Source of the DNA: Pisaster brevispinus
Taxonomy: Eukaryota > Echinodermata > Asteroidea > Forcipulatida > Asteriidae
Assembly (NCBI GenBank): GCA_023634235.1
Contig: JAMKCF010000002.1
Coordinates: 16,177,091-16,241,090 of the forward strand
Length of the DNA: 64,000 bases
Reading direction: 5' to 3'
The notes below the pieces were generated by a model, which worked only from the letters and a program-made list of their open reading frames with translations, made no database searches and had not been told where the DNA came from. Positions 24,634 through 37,800 of the stretch are shown here, piece after piece. The translations under genes were made by a program, and so were the position numbers. Positions within the stretch are counted from its first letter, which is position 1, and each line of letters begins with the position of its first letter.

Positions 24634-24730
24634 GGGTAGGGTAAGGGCTAGGGTTAGAGTTAGGGTTAGGGTAAGGGTATTAAGGGTTAGGGTATTAAGG
24701 GTTAGGGTAAGGGTTAGGGTTAGGGTTAGG
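24634..24730. repeat. interstitial telomere-like (TTAGGG)n tract
   Basis: About 97 bases are built from TTAGGG and close variants (AAGGGT, TATTAAGGG), on the plus strand. TTAGGG is the telomere repeat of deuterostomes. Flanks are ordinary intergenic sequence with no subtelomeric gene family. Confidence 0.85.
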
Positions 24731-25302
24731 CCTACTGATTTTACTAACAGATGGCCTCATACATGCCCTGAGCATTCTGCATGGTACATGTACCAGTGCA
24801 ACAGCGGCATAACAAGCACACCCGGATATTTAATTGGTTGTGTGCGCATTCATGCACACACATGGGTACAGTCTTTTGTTGAATGTAGATTTACAAACTG
24901 CGTACATTTATAATGTGCCATTTTGCCAGCCTGCAGTATGGTAATATGCTGAATCTACACAATACACAGTCAGACAGTCAACTCTTCTTCACTGTCTGAC
25001 ACTACATGTGCATCATATTGAAGGCTGGCATAGTCAGTTTCTCATTCATTGAACAATATTTAATAGTCAGACAGTAGGAGGGCTGACCGTGTACTGTCTA
25101 GATGCATTCACCATTGCAGGCTGCCATAGTTTATCTATCATTCAAAACCAAAGTGGGTGATATTAATTGGTTAGGAAGTACATGTAGGAGGGTTGAAAGT
25201 GTACAGTATCCATTTGTCATATTGACTTAAAGGGGATAAAGGAGAGGAGGGTTGCAATTATTGAAGTAGGCCAGATAGACTGAAAGCATTTAAATCCATC
25301 AG

Positions 25303-25574
25303 GGCTTGATTTCACTTAGAGCTAAGATTGATCTTAACTGTGTATCAATCATAATTGTCATGCAAAGTGTGATGTCACAATACAAATCACTTTGGTGATA
25401 CTGACAACTCATCTAATAGACCTTAATGCATTGACGTCATCCAGCCGCCATCTTAGAGGTAAAACGATGACAAAACAATCGAAACGCACCGATTTGTACA
25501 CGCGGCGCCCATGATTGGCCAATGAACAACCTCCTTTTGACCTCTAGGCGAGGGTGCTTTGTGAAATCGAGCCC
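25303..25574. mobile_element. B-family inverted-repeat element interrupted by an E-family element
   Basis: Outer ends (GGGCTTGATTTCAC at 25302 and GTGAAATCGAGCCC ending 25574) are the B family seen at 20522 and 51532. After GACAACTCATC the B sequence breaks into an E-family element (CATTGACGTCATCCAGCCGCC to CTCTAGGCGAGGGTG, about 25415-25554) and then resumes as CTTTGTGAAATCG. Confidence 0.75.
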
Positions 25575-25904
25575 ATGGCCCAAAAAGCAATTCGCAAAAC
25601 AGCTTTTTATACCTGGCTGCCTGGGGTTATAGTCATGGAGGTTGAATTGTCAACCTCTACCCCCTCGAGTGAATACATAATTAGCCTGTTACCATGGAAA
25701 TACCTTGCATCATTTATTGTGTTTCAGTTTGCATGGCCGCCTCACTCCACTCATGCCTGGCCTGGCACGTCATTCTTGTAATGTTCAACAGGTCAAGGTT
25801 GTTTTTTCCTATAATGAGAAGGGCACACCTAGGACCTAGGAGGGAATTTGTATAATTTTGTCTAGAACATTTCATGGGGTGGCATAATTAGTAATAGGAG
25901 TGAT

Positions 25905-26000
25905 TGTCCCCCATGTCCCCCAAGTAAGATAAAAGAAGTGCACAAAAGAATGGTTCTATTATGCACCAAAAAGCCCCACCCCCAAAAAAAATTAAAATAC
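25905..26000. repeat. interspersed repeat, AAAAGCCCCACCCC type
   Basis: GTGCACAAAAGAATGGTTC and CACCAAAAAGCCCCACCCCC resemble 195-330, including a preceding C-rich stretch. Confidence 0.4.
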
Positions 26001-26049
26001 AAGAAACCCTAATAAATGAAAATATCTAATAAATAAATAGATAAGTAAG

Positions 26050-26073
26050 AAAATAAATAAATAAATAAATAAA
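26050..26073. repeat. (AAAT)n microsatellite
   Basis: Six AAAT units in an AT-rich intergenic stretch upstream of NPL. Confidence 0.9.
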
Positions 26074-26699
26074 CTTAAAATCACAGAATTATAACCAAAA
26101 TTAATAATGAATAATAGTAATAATATTTTGTTGGCCCTCGTAGCCCCCCCCCCCTCCAATCCAAATGATGTCTAGTTATGGTTATACATGTATGCCACTA
26201 ATTTCAAGTAGCACCAACCAAGGTCAAAGGACCTGATGGGGCATGAAGATGGTTGCCATTGTTGCCAGCTCATGGTATCTCATTAGCAATGGAGAGAGGA
26301 ACACTGCTCAGTGGGCAATAGTCTAATGGTGGAACTCCCTGCAAATCAGTAGAGATGACCCTGGAACCAGTGTCTATAATGTGTATTGATCAAGCGTGAC
26401 TCTTGATAATAGCCATTCGAGTGTGTATAACAAACCTGGCATCATCATATGCAGCCAACTGTTGATAGCAATTTGCTCTTCATAATTCGCATTATAATAG
26501 ACACAGACAGAATAAAAGCCCAGCTAGCTTTCATTGTCTGTATTTGCATGAAGGTCATTGGTTTTTGGTTTGAATTTTTTTTTCATTTCATCTCTTACCA
26601 CTATAGAATTTATGCATTTATGCCTGGATAGTTTTACACAACAGCTTTATACATCGGCTTTACACGACAGCTCCACACGCAACATCCACTGAAATCAAT

Positions 26700-26782
26700 T
26701 TTTGGCCACATCAAGGATTGAGTGCAGTGTTATCGCGTATTGATGAGCGCTGGTTTTTAAGTCAAAGAGACATCAAGTCAAG
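26700..26782 (+). other. candidate non-coding first exon of NPL
   Basis: A consensus donor (TCAAG followed by gtgagtga at 26783) lies 1.6 kb upstream of the acceptor at 28385. This would make a 5' UTR exon ending at 26782; the transcription start and left boundary are not visible. Inference from one splice signal. Confidence 0.3.
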
Positions 26783-26867
26783 GTGAGTGAAAGCCCAAGT
26801 AGCTGATTTGTTGAGAAGAGACCGGGGTCATTTATATTTTACAAACAACGCTTCCTTTTAAAGAAAA

Positions 26868-26955
26868 TTACATGGTCTGATGGCCATGGAGGTGGATTCA
26901 CTGCTAACGCAAAAAAAATACACAATTTATTTTGGCGTAACAGGCCAAGGATTGG
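26868..26955. repeat. H-family repeat copy 1
   Basis: GGAGGTGGATTCACTGCTAA, CGCAAAAAAAATAC and TTTTGGCGTAACAGGCCAA match 30330-30430. Confidence 0.55.
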
Positions 26956-27251
26956 GAGGCCTTAATTTTTTTATAACACTTTTATTTGCGTTTTATTTTA
27001 TTGCATTTTAACGGCACAATTTAGGCCTATTTGTCATATGAAGAACACAATACCTACATGTACACTATGTTCTCTAATTCGTTTCAAAACATTCATTTCT
27101 GTACAATCATTATACACTTTGCCTAAGTCACAATTCTGTTGATTTTCTGACTCAATTTTGTTTTCATAAAAAATTTCTTAGGTAAGGACCAATCGGTTAA
27201 ATTTTGCGGCAGCCGTTTGCGGCTGCTAAGGGTGGCTGGAACAAGCCACCA

Positions 27252-27443
27252 GGGCCCAATTTCATAAAACCTGTAAGCACAAAAACTTGCTAAGCACAGA
27301 AAAATATTGCCTAGCAAAAACTGGTTACCAGCCAAAGTTCCATAAGGTTTACATTATTTTGACTGGTGCCCCACTCATTTTTTGCTTAGCATACAAAATT
27401 GCGAAGCAGTATTTTTGCCCAAAAGCTTGATGAAATTGGGCCC
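27252..27443. mobile_element. F-family element with GGGCCCAATTTCAT ends
   Basis: Inverted termini GGGCCCAATTTCAT and ATGAAATTGGGCCC. The inside shows CTTGCTAAGCACAG, AACTGGTTACCAGCC and TTTTTGCTTAGCAT. Partial relatives with the CTAAGCA and GGTTACCAG words lie at 1995-2110, 13690-13790, 15590-15725, 40250-40375, 47865-47970 and 49495-49612. In the NPL upstream region. Confidence 0.75.
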
Positions 27444-28385
27444 TGCTGCTATGATCTTTAAAGTGTTAATCAACTTTTCCATTCTTTTAGCAACACAGCT
27501 TTTCCAACACTCAATTAACTTTCTGTAAAGTCTTTACCAAAGGAGTACTAAAGGAGTACCAAAGGACATGCTAAAACAAAATTATGGATAGGACAAATTA
27601 TTTGAAAAAGAAAATCAAAACAATTTCTTTTTGTTTTTATACGTCTGTAGGGTTCTCCCCATCAAGCTAGCCTATCGGGTCGATACGCACGAATTTGCCA
27701 ATCTGCGCAAATTTCAGCCGATACACACACACAAAATACATGAATAAATTCTCAAAAAAATTGAGAGAAAACCATAAAGAATGCTCCAGATTACACAGTA
27801 CAGGGTTTTTAAAACCAAGATAAACACCAGGTTTATATTTCCTATTTATATTTCTTTGTTTAAGAATTTTACTGTCCTTTTTGGAGCTTTAAATCAATTT
27901 TAGACAAGTAAATTTTCCATTTTTATCTTTTTAAAGAGTGGACAATAAAGAATGAATTGAATTTTTTTGAATTAGAAAACATTCCGAAGATGTTGTTTCA
28001 ATTTAGCGTGCTTCGACCAAACATCAAAACATTTTGGTCCAGAATGCCCCACAGTTTTGAAAAAACCTGGGGAGAACCCTGGTCTGCAGTATAAACTTAT
28101 TTAAAATCTTTTACAGCAAATTTTTGTGTGAAGTATTTATTTGTTTTCCCCCGAAATATGAATTTAGTGTAGGCCAAATTTAAGGTTTTGTCGGGTTCTG
28201 CCAAAAATGTGTTTTTATAGGCCTATAAGACCACAGCAACAGAGGCCTTGTCCGCCTCTGTAGTAAGAATTGAATGTTAAAGTCTTCTTTTTGTAAACTA
28301 TTGGTGAAAAAAAACTCATTTACTTTTATTAATATTTTTGTTGCTGGTATTTTTAAAGTAATTTATTATTCCGCTACTCTTGCAG

Positions 28386-28430
28386 GTAGGAGATCTATGT
28401 TTTACGAGTGTTCAGCAAAATCCAATTAAC
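28386..28430 (+). other. 5' UTR part of the NPL start-codon exon
   Basis: A good acceptor (ctactcttgcag) ends at 28385 and the exon runs to a gtaagt donor after the ATG at 28431-28433. The frame is open upstream of the ATG within this exon, so an earlier in-frame start cannot be excluded, but NPL proteins normally begin only a few residues before the FKVEGL segment. Confidence 0.55.
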
Positions 28431-28752
28431 ATGGTAAGTCATGCTAGTAATAATCCAGGCTTGATTGGCGATGTAAATTTTGTTAAAGTAGTTGCCGATA
28501 TCGCACCACCTGGCTCAAAACGATCTATATTCATTGACTTGTACAGTCCCTTCGAGTCAGTCGACTTTGCGCCCTCTACCGGTGACTAATTCCAAAGAGC
28601 AGCATCGCCAATCAAGACTAGTAATAATCAGGAACAACCTCCCCCACCCCCTCCCCCTCCTAAGGAAAGCCAAGAAAAGAACAATCACAAATGAATGTTT
28701 AATACATTGATGACATCCTTTCTCCCCCCCCCCAAAAAAAAAAACCCCCACT

Positions 28753-28805
<53 letters not shown>

Positions 28806-31800
28806 AATATGGGAGAAGAAAAGAAACAAATGTCCAGATGTCTCTTATGCCAATGCCTACTGGAAATCCATAGTTGAGCTTAGTCTGAGCTGTTGTGGAG
28901 GAGTCATGTATTAAACGACATTGAGACTTGCATTTCTTGTGTTTTGCAAAGCCTCAAGGTCCTATCCGAATCAGCAGGTTTTGATGAATTGAGTTATTTT
29001 TGGTAAAAAATCAAAGACGACCGAATCTAGCGCTAAAAGTTTGAGGGCCTTGTGTTGCTACTCTATTGTTTCCAATATACTGAAGCAATCCTCCGTGGGG
29101 ATCCTTTGTGAAGTTGCTCCAAAAGGACCCGTTTGTCTAGCCCTGGCTTTTGTGTTCATTTATGACAATATTTATAAACTAAATAAGCTAGGAGAATTAT
29201 GATCAGTCAATATTTGTATAATCAAGCCACAACAAATAATAAAGCTGCCCCAGATATATTAACTGTCACCAGATGCTGCTTTCCAACCCAACCCCCCTTT
29301 GATCCCTGACATAGTCATTCATTTCGTCATGGTTTATTTTTAACAATCATATCTCCATGGAATCCTGGTGCTGAAACAGGGGGAAGTAAGCAGTTGCTCT
29401 GAGAAGAAAAATATAAAAATGCAACCCTAAAAAATGCTCAATTTAAATAAAACGTGAACAAAAACATTATTAATTCAACTGAATTGTCACAAAATTTGAG
29501 GCATCAACGAGTTAAAAACAGTTCACAGAAAGTTAGAATTAAAAAACTTAAAATGAAGACATCTGCTCTAGCAATGCAATAGTCCTTGGTTCGAATCCCA
29601 CCCGAGTGATTCGCCTGTGGTTTTTTTTCACAGAACTCAGGAAAGTACTCGATGTAAGTACTTGAGAAAAAATAATTGAGTAAGTAATGAATAAATTAAT
29701 TTATCTAAAAAAAATGACGGTATAATTAAAAAAGGACAACTTTGTAGTCAGCAGGATTCTTTAACAAAAAAATTGTTTTACTCTAAATACATACTTTTTT
29801 TCAAGAGGCTAACTAAATAACTGTTCTTAAATCTTGAGGCTCTGCATGTTGATGTGTTAGTTCAGACCTTCATTTTTAAGGAGAGCGAGGGCAATTGCTC
29901 TTCTCCACTCTCCATAACCTTGTCCAAGGAGTGCAAAAATCAGTGCATCTTAAAGTAAATTTTTAAAATTGTCTTTTGAAAAAAAAACTATTCACAGAAG
30001 AAAAGAAAGTGAACTACATATGTGGTGCTTATTTGCTTTAATCCTGCAATCAGGTATGGTCTAAGTTTTCTTGTATTTGACTTTCTTTTACTGATGTTTT
30101 ATTGTGTTTTTTGTTTTTGTTTTTACAGAATGACATCAATTCCAGTATAGCCCACTTTAAGGTAGAGGGGCTGACTGCTGCAGTTTTCACTCCTTTGAAC
30201 AAAGATGGGTAAATTTGTTTTATTTATTTCTTTTATTTTTTTTTCTCATGCTTTGGAGACTTGCAGGTTTTTATTTGACAAGTCAGTAATTAATTTTTAA
30301 CTTGAAGCAGTCTCTTTATCTTACAAACAAAACTTCCATTAAAAAAGAACACTTGGTCTTGCAATGGAGATGGATCCTAGGCTAACGCAAAAACAAAATT
30401 TGTTTGGCGTAACAGACCAAACAATTTAAGAATAGTAGGTCTGAATTATTTGAAACATTACAATTTATTTGAAACAATTGGTTTTCAACGGGCTCTGCAT
30501 AAAGTGTGTATGGAACGAAATAAATCAACCAAATCATACGCTTTTGCAAAATAAAATACGAAAACATCACTTTAGAATTTCTTTATTTGCATTTTGCTTT
30601 TTATCATCAGGAACTTGAATTTAGGAGTTATCGATGCATATGCAGATCAGCTTCTGTCAGACGGCGTGCGAAATATATTCCGTAAGTAGAAGCATGTAGA
30701 AATAGTCACCTTGGTAAATTTTTTTTATACATGGATTTTTATTTTTATTTTGTTTTTGTTTTATGCAAGTTTGCCCCAAACAAAGCTAAAAGCCACTCTT
30801 GGTAAGGGGCTACAAGAAGAAAATATTTAAGATGAAAATAACTCAGGGGAGCTGAAAGTAGGAACATTTTTAGTTAGGTTCTTATAATCACAAGAAAGTT
30901 GTGCTCTATTATTGGAAAAATTATTTACCCTCAACATAAAAACGTTGCCATGGTAGCGAACATTTTTTAAAAGTGACGGGACGGAATGAAGAAATAATGA
31001 AACTTTTGTACTTTGTGTTCAATACTGATTTTCATCAAATTTAATGAGAAGTATCGGTTGATTTGATTGTAAGGACCTCACCGGGGTACATTTGTGAGTC
31101 GTACTCTACAATTATCCAGTCTCCCACTTTCCAAGAAAGATCATTATCGTCATCAGCAACCTTGTCACCCGCCCTTATCTCATCTCTTACATTTCTTTCA
31201 TATCTGTAACAATTTCACTCTCATCCTCACCAACATCCATGTCTTCCACCTCATCTTGCTCACACTCGTAAATTTGTTCTCGAAAATTCTTCTCCAAATG
31301 CCACCTGTCACTAAATTTGCTGTTTAGGAAGAACTCAAGCTTGGTGGTCTTGGTGATTTGTCTCCCAATGAAGTGCACCTTAAGGGTGCCAGGTACATCA
31401 GGGACATTGTGTGGAAGTTCTGGTGAATTCTGAGTTATCTCTCTCTCAGACAAACACACTGTTTCTGTTTTTAATCTCTGATTTGCATATTGGGCAAATT
31501 GTTGGGCATCACCAAGAACCACTAGGCCAGCCTTAGCATCGCTATACACTGAACTTTGAACTTTCCCCCCAATTCCATCTACTGGCCCTTTTCCATGGTG
31601 AGATTCGAAATAGCTCCATGTTACATTCAGGTTTTGTGGATAACATTTGGCAATGAGGAAGAAGCAGTATTTGGATTTAAATTGTGCAGCACACCCATCT
31701 GACCAAAAGTGAACAGTGTCAGTAGCTGGGAGAACTTCACAAATCCTTTCAGTCAGCAGTTTGTTACAGTGCATGGCCACAAACTTATCATGAACCTGTG

Positions 31801-34800
31801 CATCACTGATGTAACAAAAGCTTTTGCTGCTGACCTCATTGTAACAGTACCATTAACATACACCATGGAGGTTAGGCCTATTTAGGTCAGTGTGGAGTAC
31901 ACTATTTTGCATAGAGGGGTACACAAGTTTGAGGAGCTTCATTTTTGCAATTGACCATGCACATCTGAAAGTATCTGAGGAGCCAGTATTGATGGATGGG
32001 AGGGTAAACTCGGTTACAACTGCTCAAGGACCCATTACAGTAAAAGTTTCATAAAAGAGTCAGAATATACTCCAGAAGATATGGTGTTACAATATAATTG
32101 TTGTCCCATTGCACCATTTTCCGTCCCGTCGCACTAAATTTCCGTCCCATCATGACAATTTTTAATTGTCCTGTATAAACCTGGGGTCCAAAAATATGAA
32201 AACACATAAGTTGTTAATCTTCAACACTTCAAAAAATGATACTTTGCAAAGTTTCATTCATATCCATTTACTTTATCATAGTAAAAATTTAAAAAAATTA
32301 TGTCAAAACGCGACGGGACGGAATGCGGACTTGTTTAAGACGAACCCTAGGCAATTCACTGAGAATTTGAAAAAAAATTGATGCCTAAATCAGTTCCTAG
32401 GAACAAGCCAAACAGACTGATCACAAAAAGTTTGATTTGACTAGCTTTGTTTATATCCGAATCAATTGTGTTAAAATTCCGTCCCGTCGCACTCAGATTG
32501 CGCCATTTTTGTCTTCCACGGTGTATATCTTGGAAATAAGACGAGATTCAGCGAAAAAAAAATTCCCCCTACAAACTCCAATATCTATATGGCTCACACA
32601 CAGAAAAAAATTATCAATTCAATGTACAACAAAAAGTTGATTATTTCCAGTTTTGGTTGACAGGTTTTGGATCTGACCCAAGAGTGTATGAATGGGTACA
32701 AGCATAAAGCCTGGTTTCACGCTCAAACATCCTGTGTATGATACAGGATGATCAGATTGCGTGTCAGAAACGAACATTCCTAACTGAAACCCTAAAAGTG
32801 AAGCACAAACATTCCCATAAAAGACCATAAAAGTATATCATAGTACAGAGTACAGATGCTTCGGCAACTTTACAACCCTTCAATTGTATTATCAGTAATT
32901 ATATGATGTGTCAATAGCTGTTGAGAAACCTCACTTATTTGTCAAAATAGGTTGTGAAAATGTTGTAAATATAATGTTTTTTTATTGGGGGTTTCGGCAC
33001 TCCCACCTTTGCGTTTGCAAAGATTTGTATTTATTTGGACAACTCTCAAAATAAGTCATTCAGTTCAAAATCCTTTTTGATAAAGAATATTGTAAATTAA
33101 AGCTCTAAAATAAACTGAGAGAAATAAAACAATTGAAGATGTTTGGGTAGAAGTTAAGAGCAAAGTATCATGTTCGTAAGTGTGACATAAATCCACTCTA
33201 AGCCACGCCCACTTCACACAAACTGGCTTCACTGATTACTAGAAGCCCATAGGTGTTGCATTGAGCTAGTTTTGCTTTGATAATTTATGGAAGGAAAGTT
33301 GAATAATTGGACTTGGCTTTTTTAAATAAGTTCTCCTCAGAATGAAAAGTTATTGTTATAAAAAATATTTTTATCAAGTAATAAACCACGAAGGAAACTG
33401 ACTGGGTAACTTTTTATATTTTGGGTTTGAACAAAGAAAAAATTGACTGGAGCGGGACTTGAACCAACGACCTCCAGTTGGTAGAGCACCGGTACGTTAA
33501 TCCAGAGGTTGTTGGTTCAAGTCCTGCTCCAGTCAACTTTTCTTTGTTCAAACCCCAAAAATGTTTTTGAACGAAATTACCTACAAAAGTAAGCAAGCTT
33601 TGGAGCCGAATACTGAATATTGAAATAATTATACCTTGTTGATGATAATGACTGGTACCCAAATTATCAGAATCTTCTGTCATAATTAGTATTTCAGGTT
33701 TACTTTTTGTGTAGCGAGTCCTAAAAGAAAACCAACGTTTGTATTTTTTATTTAAACTGTGAAACCTCTTCCCCATGTGCCCACATTCAGTTTGCTATTA
33801 TATAATCTAATAGATTAGACTAAAAGATTTAAATATAATTAGGGTGTATAAGGTAAGTGTTTCTTAAGCCCCTTTCACACGAGAGCAATTTAGCAAGGGT
33901 CCCTTGCTAAATTGTAGCATGGTTTTAACATTTTACAAAATGTACCTCTTGTGAAAGGACAACAATTTTTGTACGGTCAAAGGTCTCTTGTAAAATCTTG
34001 TCAAACATTGCTACATTTTGTCGGAGGTCAGGACCTACGACAAAATCTTCTGCATAGTGCACAATGGCTGTTTTTTTTTGTTTGGCCGTGTGAAAGCTTG
34101 CAGAATCAGTATTGCATGGTGACAACAAATAAACAATCAGTGCTCGTAAAATTCGTAGCAAGGGACAGTGGTACTTTTTTATCGTGTGAAAAGGGCTAAA
34201 GCATTTAGGACATCACATCACATTGATATAATTGCTATTGTTTCGGTCGTCCTCATTTAATGCCATTTCATTTGGTGTTTTTTTATCAGCCTGTGGAACT
34301 ACCGGAGAGGGACCGTGTTTAACAGTGGAAGAAAGGAAACAGGTGGCTGAAAAATGGATCCAAGTAGGCAAAAATAAGTGAGGACTTAAAGAAATAATAG
34401 TTTCATTAATATCCATACAAATTCACTCATTTATTCAATCACACCCTCAACCTGGCAAAACTGCACACAAGCTTGCATGATGCCATCAAGTCCCCTCCCA
34501 CCCACCCCTCCCCACACACACCTAGCAATTAATGGCCCACACCCACCCACCAAGTAAATGACCCACACCCACCACGCAGAGGCCCATCAATCCGACCTAG
34601 CAAATGGCCCACACCCACCAACTAAATGGCCCACCCCCATCGAGTAAATGGCCCACACCCACCTAGTAAATAACCCACACCCACCTCGCAAGTGACTCAT
34701 CAATCCCACCTTACAAATGGTTCACACCCACCTAGCAAATATCCCAACCCCACCTAGCAACTAAATGGCCCACACCCACCTAGCAAATGGCCCACACCCA

Positions 34801-37800
34801 CCTAGCAAATGGCCCACACCCACCTCGCAAATGCCGACACCCACCTAGCAAATGACCTAAACCCACCTAGCAAATGACCCACACCACCTAGCAAATGACC
34901 CACACCACCTAGCAAATGACCCTCAGCCCTAAACAACGAACTCTTGGAATTCACTACACACTCCTTGATTCGGTTTGACTGTTCTGTTGTTGTTTTTGTT
35001 TACTTGTTTACAGGTTTGATGTCATAATGGTGCATGTCGGAACTGAATCCATCAAAACAACCCAGCAACTGGTGAGATAAAACATGTCTGTCAAATTGTT
35101 TAACTTGCCAAAGTGTTATTGGGCAAAAATCAGTATAAACCATACATCATTTTTTGAAGAGCTTTTATGAATGATTTGCTTCAGTTTCTTAACACCAAGG
35201 TGCACAATTGACATGAAATTTTTCTTATATAAATGTATTCAAATAATGTATTCTACCTTTTGATGGTCGTACAAAGAGTACTACAATGAAGAGAAGAGTC
35301 GAGATTGTGTACATTTTTAAGAGCAGGCCTTAAAATTTTCACTTCAGCATCGGACCGATAAACTCATGATTGGACAAGTCCGGCAGTATTGTGTCGTTCA
35401 ATTTGATAATTTCTTTCAACTCTCTTGAGTATCAAAGTATACTTAATGAGATAAATCCTCTCTTGGTGCTGGTTCAAATAAAAATAGTTTAGAAGCTATA
35501 AAGCTATACAAGTCCTGTGTTCTTGTGGATTTGTCCCCAAATTCTAGCCCTGACAAGGGGTTTAAAGTGTTGATATCTATACTGAAAAATCATGGACAAA
35601 ACATAAAAGTGTTCAGTTTGTTTAAATATGATCAACTTGTTGCCTTGTCTTCCATTTCAACCAACCTCCATGGTCTGAAAGCTTTCTTTTTGATCAAATT
35701 GTCCATGCAGGCTGCTCATGCCTCTGAGATCAGAGCTGACGCTATCTGTGCGGTTGCTCCAGTGTACTTCAAACCATCGTCTGTTGGTAAGTCCAAAAGC
35801 CTAAAGTCCATGTCGCACACGGCAATTTTTACAGGAAACTGGAGGCAAACTACTGATGGACTGCATGAAAAAGCAGACATGATATATTCTTCCCACTTCA
35901 GTCTGACTTCCGATTTTTTATTTTTTTTTACTTGAAAAAAAAACCCCTGAGAAACTGTGATTTAAATAGCCTGAAGAAAGGTCTAAAAAAGCTCTAATCA
36001 TGTGTAAGTTGGTCAGCCCTTGTACTCAATAAATTTTGTAAACTTTTTCCAAGGACCACAAATCATGCCTGCTGGAACGCTTTGGCAGTCCAACGTTCAT
36101 CTTATTGACAGTATCTTACTGTATGTCCCAAGACAAATATGAGGAACTTGGCATGTGAATGGTTTTTCATGATAAAGTGCTTTATAAGATATACCGTTAT
36201 TATTATCCATTATTACATATATTTTTGTCATCTTCAGAATTACTTTTACAGTACCTTTGCGAGGTTTCTAAGTCAGCGCCAACGCTACCCCTCTACTATT
36301 ACCACAACCCCTCACAAACAGGAATCAATTGTAAGTTGTTCTTCATATCATTATTTTGTTCTGTTTCCATTTGGACAAATAACGGTTGCATAATCAGGCC
36401 TTGAACTTCGGTCTTGAAGGGGCACTGCAATTTTCCTCTGGTAAGGGGCACTCTATGAGGAAAATGTAAATTTGTATTGGAACTTTGTAAAGGGCACCAC
36501 AGCAAAAGCACAGGGCACCACGGCAATTGCTGTGGGTGCCGTGGGTTATTTCGAGGCCTGCAAAATTTAGGAGTAGATAATGGTAACAGTATTTAATAAT
36601 AATAATAATTTGGGAGGCTCATCATCCTCACTTGCAGCTGAGAGGCTGAATTGCGAAGGACGCGGCTACAACGTGTTCAAGCTGCAGGCATGCAAGGGGG
36701 ACCTTTGGCGGCCAGCCACATCAGCCCATATATGAAGACATTACAGCCAGAGATCAGAAGTGTTTGATTTTTCCGGAGGGAGGAAAACCAGAGGGTGCAG
36801 AGTAAAAACCCTTGATAGGGCTAGATAGATTGTACGGGGGTAACATTGGACATGGTAAGAAAGAGGCTTAGACTAGCCCTCTCTTTTCAGACGGCAATTT
36901 GTAATGAAGACATGTTGTACATTAGTTATACATACCATTATTAAATAAGTTGTATCCACTTTGTCTACAGTTTCACTTGAAGACATATGGACAGGTCTCA
37001 AGACGACGCCAGTTCCAACGTTACGAGGCGTAAAGTTCACCAATTCCAACTTGTTTGACATGAGGCGGGTCATGCTCCTAGCAGGGGACCGACTACAAAT
37101 TCTCTACTCCACTGATGAGGTAAGGATGAACTCAACTTGCAAGTGGGACAGAGTTTGGTTGGAGAGACAGGGTGAGGCTTGGGTCAGTGTCATGTCTGGT
37201 GTTACTGTGGCTCACTGGGTGTCAGGGTGGGAGCTGGTTAGTGGTTACTGGGTGTGCTCAAGGTTCAGGATCCCTGAAGTCAGTATCACTAGAAGACAAT
37301 GTTCCTTTGGTCATTGTCACTTTGGTCAGCGTCACTGAGGTCAGTATTAATGGAGGTCAGTGTCACTGAGGTCAGTCTTACCTTGGTCAGTGTCACTGGG
37401 GGTAGTAGTCGCTGGGTGTCCTTTGGGTTCAGGGTCCCTGAAGTCGGTTTCACTGGAGGTTAATGTCTCTGGAGGTCAGTGTCACTGAGGTCAGTGTTAC
37501 TTTGGTCAGTGTCACTGTGGGTAGTGGTCACCTGTTGTCTTTAGGGTTCAGGATCCTGAAGTCAGTGTCACTAAAGGTCAGGGTAGCTTTGGGCAGTGTC
37601 ACTGGTCAGTGTTCTTGGTCCATTGTCATTCTGGGTCAGGGGAGGGGGTCCTTAGGGTCAATGGAGCTCCTTGGGAGTCGGGTCCCTAGGGTAAGGGTCA
37701 CTCAGGTCAGGGTCAATAAGTCAGGGTTCTTTGTTACAGCTCCTGCTCCTCCCAGGAGACATCCTGCCTCCTTGTGAACTTCCTTCAGAAAAGCTTTAGT

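Larger units (their letters stand above)
21226..26699. other. intergenic between ATP13A2-like and NPL, repeats only
   Basis: Holds hexamer-rich elements, an A-family copy, the telomere-like tract, the nested B/E element and simple repeats. The remaining stretches (21.5-23.0, 23.3-24.3, 24.75-25.3 and 26.1-26.7 kb) show no gene. A short palindrome, CATGGAGG facing CCTCCATG, lies near 22450. Confidence 0.5.
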
